Shown here piece after piece: positions 49,295 to 57,662 of a stretch of 64,000 nucleotides of DNA (the stretch's first letter is position 1; every line of letters starts with the position of its first letter). The position numbers and the translations under genes are program-made. Origin of the DNA: JBBDXI01 sp040902425 (GTDB lineage Bacteria > Planctomycetota > Phycisphaerae > Phycisphaerales > UBA1924); NCBI GenBank assembly GCA_040902425.1, contig JBBDXI010000061.1, positions 54,254 to 118,253 on the forward strand, given 5' to 3'. The notes beneath the pieces are model-generated. The model worked only from the letters and a program-made list of their open reading frames with translations. It was not told where the DNA came from and made no database searches.

Positions 49295-50113
49295 ATGGAC
49301 CCCACCGAGCCCCCGGCCGCGCCGCCCCACCCCATGATGCCGGACCTCTACCGGGACCCGGCCCAGAAGCGGGAGTGGCTCCGCCGGATTTTCAACGAGA
49401 CCGCCCCCGACTACGACCGCGTGGAGTCGTGGCTCTCGCTCCGCAGCGGCCGGTGGCACCGGCGCCGATCGCTGGTGCGGGCCGGCCTCGCCGGGGGGAT
49501 GTCCGTCGCGGATGTGGCCTGCGGGACGGGGCTGCTCGCCCGCGAGGCCCTGGCGATCGTCGGCGAGCGGGGCTCGGTCGTCGGCATAGACCCCAGCCCC
49601 GGCATGCTTGCCGTCGCGCGCCGGGCCCTGGGCATCCCCACCGTCGAGGGCGTCGCCGAGGCCCTCCCCTTCCCCGACCGCTCCTTTGACTTCGTCTGCA
49701 TGGGCTACGCGCTGCGGCACGTCGCCGACCTCGGCGCCGCCTTCCGCGAGTTCCGGCGCGTGCTCAGGCCCGGGGGCGCTGTGTGCCTCCTCGAAATCAG
49801 CCGCCCGGCCCGGCGCGCCCCCCGCGCCCTGCTCCGGGCCTACATGTTCCTTCACTCGGAGCTTCTCCTCCGGTTCACCCGCGTGGCCCCGCGCACGCCG
49901 GAGCTGTGGCGCTACTACGCCCGGACCATCGACGCCTGCATCCCCCCAGCGGGGATCGTGGAGGCGATGCGCAACGCGGGATTCGATGGCGTGCGGCACC
50001 GATCGGAGCTCGGCGTGTTCTCGGCCTACACCGGGAGCGCAGCGCCGCATGGCGAAGAAACCAGCGCCGAGCCGCAAGGGCCCGACTGCTCCGCCCGCCA
50101 ACGGCATCCCTGA
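49295..50113 (+). CDS. UbiE/MenG-type SAM methyltransferase
   Basis: A 272-residue class I methyltransferase. It has the N-terminal IFNETAPDYDRVESWLS, SAM motif VADVACGTGLLAREAL, motif II-like VVGIDPSPGML, and FDFVCMGYALRHVADLGAAFREFRRVLRPGG. These are typical of the UbiE/MenG group. It could O- or C-methylate the aryl group, or act in quinone synthesis; location divergent from the ACP favours the cluster. The last about 30 residues are Pro/Ala-rich and not conserved. Confidence 0.88.
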   Translation: MDPTEPPAAPPHPMMPDLYRDPAQKREWLRRIFNETAPDYDRVESWLSLRSGRWHRRRSLVRAGLAGGMSVADVACGTGLLAREALAIVGERGSVVGIDPSPGMLAVARRALGIPTVEGVAEALPFPDRSFDFVCMGYALRHVADLGAAFREFRRVLRPGGAVCLLEISRPARRAPRALLRAYMFLHSELLLRFTRVAPRTPELWRYYARTIDACIPPAGIVEAMRNAGFDGVRHRSELGVFSAYTGSAAPHGEETSAEPQGPDCSARQRHP

Positions 50114-50299
50114 GCCCGGAACTCCCTGAAACCCCAGCCGAGCGCCCCCACGATTTCAAGGGGCATGCCGCCAACGGCCGACTATTCAGGTCATCGACCT
50201 CCAGTTTCGGATCCCCCGCGTGCCCGGACCGCAGCCCCGCCGATTCCCTCGGAAAGAGCGCCGCCGCCACGGCGCGCCCCGTGCGCGAAGGCGGACGCC

Positions 50300-50554
50300 G
50301 TGACGCGCGAGGTCGAGCGGTTCAAGGCGCGCAGCGACGACGGCCGGTACGAGACGGTGGTCATCCTCTATAGGAGGATGATCAGCGCCGCCACCCGCGA
50401 CGACCCCCGCGCCGTGATGCCCGGCCCCCGGCAGGCCCGGACCCTCGACGGGTTCGCGTGCAACTACCTCGACGAGAACCTCTACGAGGTCCTCGACCAC
50501 CCCAAGTACCCCGGCCTCATGGTGCGGCGGGTCAAGGATGGACCCGCGCAGTAG
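50300..50554 (+). CDS. Small hypothetical protein
   Basis: An 84-residue frame starting at GTG 50300 (MTREVERFKARSDDGRYE); an upstream extension to 50165 is possible but Pro/Ala-rich and less convincing. The sequence has LYRRMISAATRDD and LDGFACNYLDENLYEVLDHP. No family is recognised; it looks like a small cytosolic protein. Confidence 0.4.
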   Translation: MTREVERFKARSDDGRYETVVILYRRMISAATRDDPRAVMPGPRQARTLDGFACNYLDENLYEVLDHPKYPGLMVRRVKDGPAQ

Positions 50555-50698
50555 CCGCCCCCGCTCCGCGGGGCCCCGCATGATGCCGCTGTCATGAAGA
50601 CGCCGCGGGCGGCCCCCCGCCTGTTCAGCCGGTGGCTTAGGGTTGCCCGGCCATCAGGCTGGCTGCCGGCCGAGTTGTGAGCCGGGGGGGGTGCGTTG

Positions 50699-53305
50699 GT
50701 GGTAGCCCAGACCCAGACCATGCCGACCGTCCCCGAACTGCTCCGCGCCCGCGTGGAGCGGTCGCCGGGCTCCCCCGCGATCATCGCCGGCGGCAAGACG
50801 CTGACCTACGGGCAGTTGTGGGATCGGGCGGCGGCCGTGGCGGCGGCGCTCGCCGGGCACGGCGTGGGCCCGGGGTCGCTCGTGGCCGTGTGCGTCGAGC
50901 GCGACACGTGCCTCGTGCCCGCGCTGCTGGGCGTCCTCATCAGCGGCGCGGCCTACATCCCCATCGACCCCTCGTTCCCGTCGCAGCGGATCGCCCAGAT
51001 GCTGGAGGACGCCTCGCCGGCGGCCATCCTCACCGGCCGCGCGCACGCCGGCCGGTTCGAGGTCCGCGAAGGCCCGGTGCTGATCGCCGAGGATGCCGTG
51101 GCCCGTCCGCCGTCGCGGATGCGACCACGGAGGGTCGAGCCCTTCCCCGCGGGGCCGGACGACCTGGCGTACGTGATCTACACCTCCGGCTCGACCGGCA
51201 AGCCCAAGGGGGTGATGGTCCGCCACCGCGGCTTCACGAACATCCTGCTCTCGGTCTCCGACCTGATCGGGTGCGGCGGGCGCGACCGGCTGCTGGCGGT
51301 CACCACCGTCTCGTTCGACATCGCGGGCCTCGACCTCTTCATGCCGCTGCTGGCCGGGGGCACGGTGGTGCTGGCGCGGCGCGAGGAGGCCCTCGACGGC
51401 CGCCTGCTCGCCCACCTCCTCGATGAGCACCGCATCTCGATCCTCCAGGCCACGCCCGCGACGTGGCGCATGCTGGTGGACAGCGGGTGGCGCGGGCGCC
51501 GCGGCCTGCGGGGCATGACCGGCGCTGAGGCCCTGCCGCGCCCCCTCGCCGAGGCGCTGCTGGAGCGGACCGACGCGCTCTGGAACGTCTACGGGCCGAC
51601 CGAGACCAGCATCTGGTCCACCGCCCACCGCGTGACCAGCGGCGAGGGCCCGGTGCCCATCGGCCGGGCGCTGGCGAACACCACGCTGGAGATCCTCGAT
51701 GAGGAGGGGAAGCCCGCCGAGCAGGGCGAGTTGTACATCGGCGGCATCGGCGTCGCCCGGGGGTACCTGAACCGGGGCGACCTGACCGCCGCCCGGTTCG
51801 TCGAGGACCCCGCCTCGCCCGGCGCGTCCCGCTACCGCACCGGGGACCTGTGCCGCTGGGGTGAGGACGGCGTCCTGATGTACATCGGGCGCGCGGACCA
51901 CCAGGTGAAGGTCCGCGGCTACCGCGTCGAGCTCGGCGACGTCGAGTCGGTGCTGGCCGGGCACCCCGCCGTGCGCGAGGTCATCGCCGGGACGCGCGAG
52001 GAGGGGGAGAGCCGCTCCCTCGTCGCGTACGCGACGCTCAAGCCGCGTGCGACGCTCACGCTCGGCGACCTCCGCCGCTGGGCCACCGAGCGCCTCCCCG
52101 GGTACATGGTCCCCACCGGGCTCCTGGTCGTGGATAAGATGCCCCGCACGCCCAACGGCAAGACCGACCGCGCAGCGCTAGCGGCCATGGCGGCGCGAGC
52201 GCCCGCGCCCGCGCCGGCGTCGAACGACGTGCCCGAGACCCGCGACGACCTGGAGCTCACGGTGCTCAAGGCCTTCCGCGAGGTGCTGGGCATCGGCGAC
52301 CTGGGGGCCGGGGACGACTTCTTCGACCTGGGGGGCCACTCGCTCCTGGCGTTCCGCGCCGCGCAGCTGATCCAGGAGCGGACCGGCCGCGCCGTGGATG
52401 TGGCCCGCCTGTTCAAGCACCCCAGCGCCGCGGCGCTCGCAAACATCCTGCGCAGCCGCGGCGGGATGGCGGTCGCGGCCGCCACGATCGACCTCCAGCC
52501 CCACGGCGACCGGCCCCCGCTGCTGTGCGTGTGCGGCCTGGCGCTCTACACCAACGTCGCGCGGGCGCTGGCGCCGGAGCAGCCGGTCTCGGCGATCTAC
52601 GTGGACGCCGACCTGGCCGTCTTTCACGGCGCCGACGGGCGCGACAGGTCGCTCACGATTGAGCGCGTCGCGGAGCGCTACGTGGAGCAAGTCCGGGCCC
52701 ACCGGCCGCGGGGGCCCTACCGCCTGCTGGGGTTCTCGATGGGCGGCGCCGTCGCCTTCGAGGTGGCTCGCCGGCTGATCGATCAGGGCGAGCGCGTGGA
52801 CCTGGTCGTGATGATCGACACCGTCCTCGCCGATTCCGCTCGCGTGCGCCCGCTGGGCCTGGCGCGGCACCTGGTGAGGCGCACGCTCGGCCGGGGCCCC
52901 GCATGGCTGCTGCGGAAGCTGGCGCGGACCCTGAAGCCCGGGCCCATCCCCGTGGATGACGGGCCCCCGGCGCACCTGGACGAAGCGGCCCGCCAGCTCT
53001 GGGCGGTCGAGTCCCGCGGGCGGGCGATCCTGGCCTCCTACCGGCCGCGCCCGCTCCGGGTCGATGCGCTCCTGATCGTGGCGGAGGACCGGCCCCACCC
53101 GCCGTACCTCGCGTGCGACCCGCGGGGCGGGTGGGGCCGGATCGTCAGAGGCACACTGTCCGTGCGGAACCTCCCCGGGGACCACCGCGACCTGGTCGCC
53201 AGCCCGGCGGTGGCGCCGCTCATTGCGCGGGAGATCCGCGAGCACCTGAGGCCGATCGATGAGCCTGGCCCTGTCCTCGACAGTCCGCGACTCGCCGCCG
53301 TCTGA
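50699..53305 (+). CDS. NRPS-like adenylation-thiolation-thioesterase protein
   Basis: An 868-residue A-T-TE enzyme. The adenylation domain (about 10-500) shows IYTSGSTGKPKG, YGPTETSIW, GELYIGGIGVARGY, TGDLCRW and PNGKTDR (Lys about 488). A carrier domain carries LGGHSLLAF (Ser about 548). The thioesterase has GFSMGG (about 680) and a C-terminal GDHRDLV. By my hand alignment to GrsA the specificity code reads D-I-L-Q-M-G-V-I-W-K, close to glycine-activating codes. GTG 50699 is preferred for its poly-G binding site; ATG 50720 is an alternative. No condensation domain is present. Its end overlaps the PPTase gene by 47 bases. Confidence 0.85.
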   Translation: MVAQTQTMPTVPELLRARVERSPGSPAIIAGGKTLTYGQLWDRAAAVAAALAGHGVGPGSLVAVCVERDTCLVPALLGVLISGAAYIPIDPSFPSQRIAQMLEDASPAAILTGRAHAGRFEVREGPVLIAEDAVARPPSRMRPRRVEPFPAGPDDLAYVIYTSGSTGKPKGVMVRHRGFTNILLSVSDLIGCGGRDRLLAVTTVSFDIAGLDLFMPLLAGGTVVLARREEALDGRLLAHLLDEHRISILQATPATWRMLVDSGWRGRRGLRGMTGAEALPRPLAEALLERTDALWNVYGPTETSIWSTAHRVTSGEGPVPIGRALANTTLEILDEEGKPAEQGELYIGGIGVARGYLNRGDLTAARFVEDPASPGASRYRTGDLCRWGEDGVLMYIGRADHQVKVRGYRVELGDVESVLAGHPAVREVIAGTREEGESRSLVAYATLKPRATLTLGDLRRWATERLPGYMVPTGLLVVDKMPRTPNGKTDRAALAAMAARAPAPAPASNDVPETRDDLELTVLKAFREVLGIGDLGAGDDFFDLGGHSLLAFRAAQLIQERTGRAVDVARLFKHPSAAALANILRSRGGMAVAAATIDLQPHGDRPPLLCVCGLALYTNVARALAPEQPVSAIYVDADLAVFHGADGRDRSLTIERVAERYVEQVRAHRPRGPYRLLGFSMGGAVAFEVARRLIDQGERVDLVVMIDTVLADSARVRPLGLARHLVRRTLGRGPAWLLRKLARTLKPGPIPVDDGPPAHLDEAARQLWAVESRGRAILASYRPRPLRVDALLIVAEDRPHPPYLACDPRGGWGRIVRGTLSVRNLPGDHRDLVASPAVAPLIAREIREHLRPIDEPGPVLDSPRLAAV

Positions 53306-53987
53306 CTCCTGCGCGCTCCCGCTCCCGCGCCTGTCGGGGGCCGGCGTGTACCTGCTGGACCTGGGGCGGGCGCCCCGCGCGACGACGCTCCTCCCGCGCC
53401 TCACCGACGCCGAACGCGCCCGGGCCGCACGCCTCGCCCCCGCCCTCGCCGAGCGCTTCGCCGCGCGACGCTGGGGCCTCAGGCTCGCCGCCGGCGCCGA
53501 GATGGGCCTGCCGCCCGAGGCCGTGCCGCTCTGGTGGGACGAGCGCGGCCGACCGCGGCTCGGCTCCGGCGGATGGTCCGTCAGCGCCTCCTCCGCCGGG
53601 GGCATCGGCGTCGCCGCCGTGGCGACGCGCCCCGTGGGGGTCGACATCGCCGCCGCCGGCCTGGCCGGCGTAGCCCGGCAGGCCACCGCCGGGCTGCCCC
53701 TGGGGCAGGACGCGGCCGCGGGCACGGCTGAGACCGGGCGCGCCGGGAGCCGGCAGAGTCTGCGCGTGTGGATGCAGTTGGAGGCGGTGCTGAAGGCGGC
53801 GGGGCTCGACCTGGCGACGCCGTGGGCGGCCCGGTGCGTCCGGGCCGAGCGCTGGCGTCCGGACTCGGCCTGCGTGCTGCGGTTCGACCCACCCGGGCCC
53901 GCCGGGCGCCGGTGGCGGGCGGTGGATCTGCCCATGCCGCCGGGGTTCGCGGCAATCCTGGTCACCGCCGCGGACATTGGGCAGTGA
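53259..53987 (+). CDS. Sfp-type 4'-phosphopantetheinyl transferase
   Basis: A 242-residue Sfp-like enzyme. The typical order is visible: DERGRPRLG, the magnesium motif GVDIAAAG (about 127-133) and a degenerate W-x-x-x-E-x-x-x-K: VWMQLEAVLKAAGLDL (about 170-185). The usual histidine in the S-H-S motif is absent (SVSASSAGG). It should activate the carrier domain of the upstream NRPS-like protein, and possibly the cluster ACP. Its start lies inside the NRPS gene (47-base overlap), so the pair is translationally coupled. Confidence 0.83.
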   Translation: MSLALSSTVRDSPPSDSCALPLPRLSGAGVYLLDLGRAPRATTLLPRLTDAERARAARLAPALAERFAARRWGLRLAAGAEMGLPPEAVPLWWDERGRPRLGSGGWSVSASSAGGIGVAAVATRPVGVDIAAAGLAGVARQATAGLPLGQDAAAGTAETGRAGSRQSLRVWMQLEAVLKAAGLDLATPWAARCVRAERWRPDSACVLRFDPPGPAGRRWRAVDLPMPPGFAAILVTAADIGQ

Positions 53988-54081
53988 CAGGCGGAAGGGC
54001 CCCGCCGCGACTCCTGATGTGCGGGCTTCATCCGGGCCTGTTGACAACCGGTGAATTTCCTCGGGATGAGCGCGGAAGGGC

Positions 54082-54130
54082 TTGACGGCCTACGACGCGT
54101 GTAGTAGGTTGTCTCCGACGGCTGTAGTAG
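54082..54130 (+). promoter_or_regulatory. Candidate promoter and BlaI-type operator
   Basis: A -35-like TTGACG (54082-54087) is 17 bases from a -10-like TAGGTT (54105-54110). Overlapping it is an imperfect dyad CCTAC-GACGCGT-GTAGTAGG (54089-54108), and a second GTAGTAGG follows (54124-54131). BlaI/MecI repressors bind TACA/TGTA dyads of similar type. The layout suggests self-repression of the blaI-blaR1 pair, but binding is not tested. Confidence 0.5.
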
Positions 54131-54150
54131 GCCGTGGACCGGAGGCCCCC

Positions 54151-54534
54151 GTGGCGGCGATGCCCGAACTCGGCGATGCGGAGCTGGAGGTCCTCAAGGG
54201 CCTCTGGGACGGCGGCCCGGGGACGGTCCGCCAGGTGCTCGAGCACCTCCACGGGCGGGGGCGCAGGGTCGCCTACACCACCGTGCTCACCGTGCTGACG
54301 CGCCTCGAGCAGAAGGGCTACGTCACCAGCAACAAGTCGGGCGTCGCCTACCTCTACCGCGCCAAGGTGTCGCGGCAGAAGGTCGCCGCCGTGCGGGTGC
54401 GGGCGATGGTCGAGCAGCTCTACGACGGCGCCGCGGGGCAACTGGCCCTGCAGCTGGTCAAGGGCGAGAAGCTGACGGCGGAAGAGATCGACGAGTTGCA
54501 GAGGCTGATCGAGCGGCTGGATCGCGGCGCCTGA
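54151..54534 (+). CDS. blaI: BlaI/MecI-type transcriptional repressor
   Basis: A 127-residue winged-helix repressor: MPELGDAELEVLKGLWDGGPG, then VAYTTVLTVLTRLEQKGYV (recognition helix and wing) and a helical dimerisation tail. The GTG at 54151 has GGAGG five bases upstream; the in-frame ATG at 54160 is an alternative. It is followed after 15 bases by a BlaR1-type protease gene, the standard sensor-repressor pair. The regulated target is unknown. Confidence 0.9.
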   Translation: MAAMPELGDAELEVLKGLWDGGPGTVRQVLEHLHGRGRRVAYTTVLTVLTRLEQKGYVTSNKSGVAYLYRAKVSRQKVAAVRVRAMVEQLYDGAAGQLALQLVKGEKLTAEEIDELQRLIERLDRGA

Positions 54535-54549
54535 GGCGAGGGCCTGTGG

Positions 54550-57519
54550 ATGGACCTGACGAACCTCACCATCGAATCGCTCTGGCGGGTCGCCCTGGCC
54601 GGCGTGCCGATCGCGCTGCTGGTCTGGGGCCTCTGCCGCCTCCTGCCGATGCAGGCCACCACGCGCCACACGCTCTGGGTCGTCGTGCTGGGGCTGCTGC
54701 TCCTGGCGCCCCTGGCGCCGGCCCTGGGTGTCAAGCGCATCGCCGCCGGCAGGCCGCCCGCAGGGGCGGATTCCACGGCCCCGGCGAGCGCGCCCACACC
54801 GCCCGTCTCGCAACCGCCCGCCGCCGTGCCGCCGCCCCCGGCGAGCCGGCTGGCTTCTCCCGCGCCGTCAACGCCCGTGACGGCGCCGATCAGGATCACC
54901 GAGTCTCTCCCTGCACGCCCGGCGCCCGCCGATCGGAGCGCACCGCGCTCGCGGGACGCGGCGGCCCGGCCCGAGCGGCCCGTGACACGACGTGACCCGC
55001 CGCCCGCGGTGTCCGCCCTGGCAGCGCCGGCGCTGGCCGGCCGCGGCCAGCCCGCGCGGGAGCCGCTGCTGGTCTCGACGGACCGCCCGACGCGCGCGGC
55101 GGCCCCGCCGCGCCCGCGGGCCGAACGTCCGCCGGTCGTCCGTGAGGCAGCCCACCCCAAGTCCGCCGCGCCGGCCCCCGCGCGCCCGGCCACCCCCCCC
55201 GCCTCGCCCGCGCCCCCCGCGCCCGCCGAGGCGCGCTCGCCCGCCCCCGTGCCCGCCGCGCCCCCCGCCGCGTCCCCGGCACCCCCCTCAGCCCTCGGCC
55301 AGCGGATGGACCAGTGGCGGGCATCGCTCGGCCATGCGTGGGAGTCGCTCATGGCGATCCCCTCGCCCCCCACGCTGATCTGGCAGCTCGGCGCGGCCGG
55401 CATCCTGTTCCTCATCGGCGCCAACATCCTCTGGTGCCGCTGGCGCCTGCGCAGCGCCCGGCCGGCGCCGGACGAGGTGGCAGCGCAGGTCGCCCTGGCG
55501 GCCCGCGAGATGGGCCTCCGCCGTCCCCCGGCGGTCTTCATGATCCGCCAGCGGATCTCCCCGATGATCTGGTGCGGCCTCAGCACGCGCCTGGTCCTCC
55601 CCACCGAACTCTGGGATGAGCTCGACGAGCCCGGCCGGCGCGCCGTGATCCAGCACGAGCTGGCCCACCTGCGCCGGCGCGACCACTGGGTCTGCTGGCT
55701 CGAGCTCATCGCCTGCATCGTCTACTGGTGGCACCCCGTGGTCTGGTGGGTCCGCCACAGACTCCGCGACGAGGCCGACCTCTGCTGCGACGCGTGGGTC
55801 ACGGCCCTCATGCCCCGCGAGCGGCGCTCCTACGCCCAGGCCCTCCTCTCGACACACCGTTACCTCAGCGGCGCGCATGGTCCCCGGCCGGCCAACAGCC
55901 TGGGCGCCATGACCGGCGGAACGCGACGCATTGCACGGAGACTCACCATGGTGATGACCCATCGTGCCCGGCCGAACCGTTCGATCACGGGGATGACGCT
56001 CGCGGCCCTGGTCGCCGGCGCGGGGCTGCTCTCGACGCCCCTCTGGGCCTGCCCGCCCGAGGAGACCGAGGCCAAGCGCAAGATCGAGTTGAAGGCCCGC
56101 GAGACGGCAAGGACCACCGCCGCCCAGCGGACCTCGGAACTGGCGCGGGCGCAGGCGGCGCAGGAAGTCAGGCGCGCCGTCGAGCAGGCCCAGGCCTCCG
56201 CGAAGCGCGAGCGCACCCAGGCCGCGGGCGAGGCGAAGCGCGTGCTCGAGAGGGCCCAGACCCAGGCCACGCGCGATCGCACGCGGGCTGAGGCCGAGGC
56301 GATGCGGGCCGCGGAGCGCGCCCAGGCCGGACGGGCCCCCATGACGACGAGCCGGCCGCAGCCGCCGGCCCCGCCGAAGGCGCCCAAGCCTCCCAAGCCG
56401 CCGAAGGCGCCGGTCGCGGTCGTGGCCCCCCAGCCGCCCCAGCCCCCGGCGCCACCCGCCGGCGTTCGCGGCGTCTCTCCCCGGTCGCCGCTCACGGTGG
56501 TGACGCCCCGCGCCCCGGCCGCGGTGAGGACGCCGCGCCCCGCGGACGATGCCAGCACCTTCGAGCAGCACATGCGCGAGCGCGCCGAGGGCGAGGCGCG
56601 GGCCGCGATGCGGGCCCGGGTCGTTGCCCCCGCCGCGCCGGGCACTCCCGCCCCCCGCGGGCAGCAGGGCGACCTCGAGCGCCGCATCGAGCGCCTCGAG
56701 CGGAGCCTCGAGCGCCTCGAGCAGCGGCTGGACCGGATGCACCAGCAGATGGACCGTCGCGGCGACGCGGGCAGCGCCGACCTGTTCACGGCCCTGGCGA
56801 TCGCCCCCGACGCCACCGTCATCCGCTCGTACACGCTCCCCGAGGGGCTGTGCCAGGATGTGATCGGCCTGATGTCCCGGCAGGATGTGCCCGTCCTCGT
56901 CAGCCCCGGCGACGGCGAGATCGCCGTCCACGGCACGGAAGCCCAGCAGCGGGCGTTCCGCGACTTCGTCACCCTCATCGCCCCCGGCGAAAAGACGGTC
57001 CGGGCGGCGAGAGTGACCGACCTGGCCCCGGTGACGATCGAGCTCGACCACCCCCACGACCCGCTCGCGGTTCCGCCGCCGGACGCGAAGCTGCTCGGCA
57101 CGCTGCAGGAGCAGGCCGGGGACTACGCCGCCCTGGCCGGCCAGCTGGGCGAGCACCACGAGCACCTCGGCGAGCTGCTGAAGCTCGCTGGCGAGCACGC
57201 GGCCGCCGGCCACCACGGCCTCTCGCAGGAGGCCCGGGCCGACCTGGAGGCGAAGATCGAGGCCATCAACGAGCGGATCGAGTCGGTGCGCGAGCACATC
57301 GAGAGCGTGAGCGAACGTGCGGAGGAGCTGCTGCGGCGCCTCGGCGAGACCGAGCGCGAGCGCAACCGCTCCGACGACAACGGGCCGCAGGCCCGCGTCG
57401 AGAAGTCGGCGTGCGCAGGCGAGAGCTCCTGCTCCACGCCGTGCGCCTCGGAGGCGTCCTCCTGCTCGACCTCGAGCGAGTGCGCCACGTCACCCCTCTA
57501 CGGCCCGGCCCGGAACTGA
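54550..57519 (+). CDS. BlaR1/M56-family membrane metalloprotease with long C-terminal extension
   Basis: A 989-residue protein. Membrane helices (about 10-30, 33-60, then about 275-300) surround a Pro/Ala-rich linker (about 70-250). The M56 peptidase motif is HELAHLRRRDHWVC (about 364-372, HExxH), with EADLCCDAWV as the third ligand region. A further membrane helix (about 480-500) is followed by a coiled-coil (KARETARTTAAQRTSEL and on), a Pro-rich segment, a second coiled-coil (ERRIERLERSLERLEQR) and a Cys/Ser-rich end (CAGESSCSTPCASEASSCS). No beta-lactam-binding domain is visible, so the signal differs from classical BlaR1. It is co-transcribed with the repressor gene. Confidence 0.87.
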   Translation: MDLTNLTIESLWRVALAGVPIALLVWGLCRLLPMQATTRHTLWVVVLGLLLLAPLAPALGVKRIAAGRPPAGADSTAPASAPTPPVSQPPAAVPPPPASRLASPAPSTPVTAPIRITESLPARPAPADRSAPRSRDAAARPERPVTRRDPPPAVSALAAPALAGRGQPAREPLLVSTDRPTRAAAPPRPRAERPPVVREAAHPKSAAPAPARPATPPASPAPPAPAEARSPAPVPAAPPAASPAPPSALGQRMDQWRASLGHAWESLMAIPSPPTLIWQLGAAGILFLIGANILWCRWRLRSARPAPDEVAAQVALAAREMGLRRPPAVFMIRQRISPMIWCGLSTRLVLPTELWDELDEPGRRAVIQHELAHLRRRDHWVCWLELIACIVYWWHPVVWWVRHRLRDEADLCCDAWVTALMPRERRSYAQALLSTHRYLSGAHGPRPANSLGAMTGGTRRIARRLTMVMTHRARPNRSITGMTLAALVAGAGLLSTPLWACPPEETEAKRKIELKARETARTTAAQRTSELARAQAAQEVRRAVEQAQASAKRERTQAAGEAKRVLERAQTQATRDRTRAEAEAMRAAERAQAGRAPMTTSRPQPPAPPKAPKPPKPPKAPVAVVAPQPPQPPAPPAGVRGVSPRSPLTVVTPRAPAAVRTPRPADDASTFEQHMRERAEGEARAAMRARVVAPAAPGTPAPRGQQGDLERRIERLERSLERLEQRLDRMHQQMDRRGDAGSADLFTALAIAPDATVIRSYTLPEGLCQDVIGLMSRQDVPVLVSPGDGEIAVHGTEAQQRAFRDFVTLIAPGEKTVRAARVTDLAPVTIELDHPHDPLAVPPPDAKLLGTLQEQAGDYAALAGQLGEHHEHLGELLKLAGEHAAAGHHGLSQEARADLEAKIEAINERIESVREHIESVSERAEELLRRLGETERERNRSDDNGPQARVEKSACAGESSCSTPCASEASSCSTSSECATSPLYGPARN

Positions 57520-57607
57520 GCCCGAGAGTCTGAAGCGGAGCGCGGGCCCGCCACCCGGGCCCGCCTCCCCCCTGCGCGCCCGCACCCGCCGCACGCCGCC
57601 CCACGCC

Positions 57608-57645
57608 CCCCCCGGCCCCCTTGGCCCCCTTGGCCCCCTTGGCCC
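57608..57645 (+). repeat. Short tandem CCCCCTTGG repeat in the leader
   Basis: Three to four copies of a C-run followed by TTGG (CCCCCTTGGC...) with a 9-bp period, in the 140-base spacer between the BlaR1-like gene and the TPR gene. Possibly a slippage-prone leader; no gene is present. Confidence 0.7.
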
Positions 57646-57662
57646 CTACGGAGATTCCCCCA

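Larger units (their letters stand above)
36040..53987. other. Aryl polyene/xanthomonadin-like biosynthetic gene cluster
   Basis: Gene content: flavin halogenase-like enzyme, KS-CLF fusion, three acyltransferases, MMPL exporter, a lipoprotein, AMP ligase, chorismatase, LolA, FabZ-like dehydratase and ACP. A methyltransferase, an NRPS-like A-T-TE enzyme and a phosphopantetheinyl transferase follow. Two minus-strand operons (40541 to 36040; 49182 to 41913) are separated by a short plus-strand acyltransferase pair; the last genes read rightward from 49295. Chorismatase plus AMP ligase, ACP, dehydratase and KS-CLF parallels the XanB2/XanA2 logic of xanthomonadin. A ketoreductase and a dedicated thioesterase were not found here. 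The NRPS/PPTase segment may be a separate locus. Confidence 0.7.

Noticed and set aside
50699..53305. Adenylation domain activating an aryl acid for the polyene
   Set aside because: The conserved Asp for the alpha-amino group is present (FDIAGLD), and the code resembles glycine.
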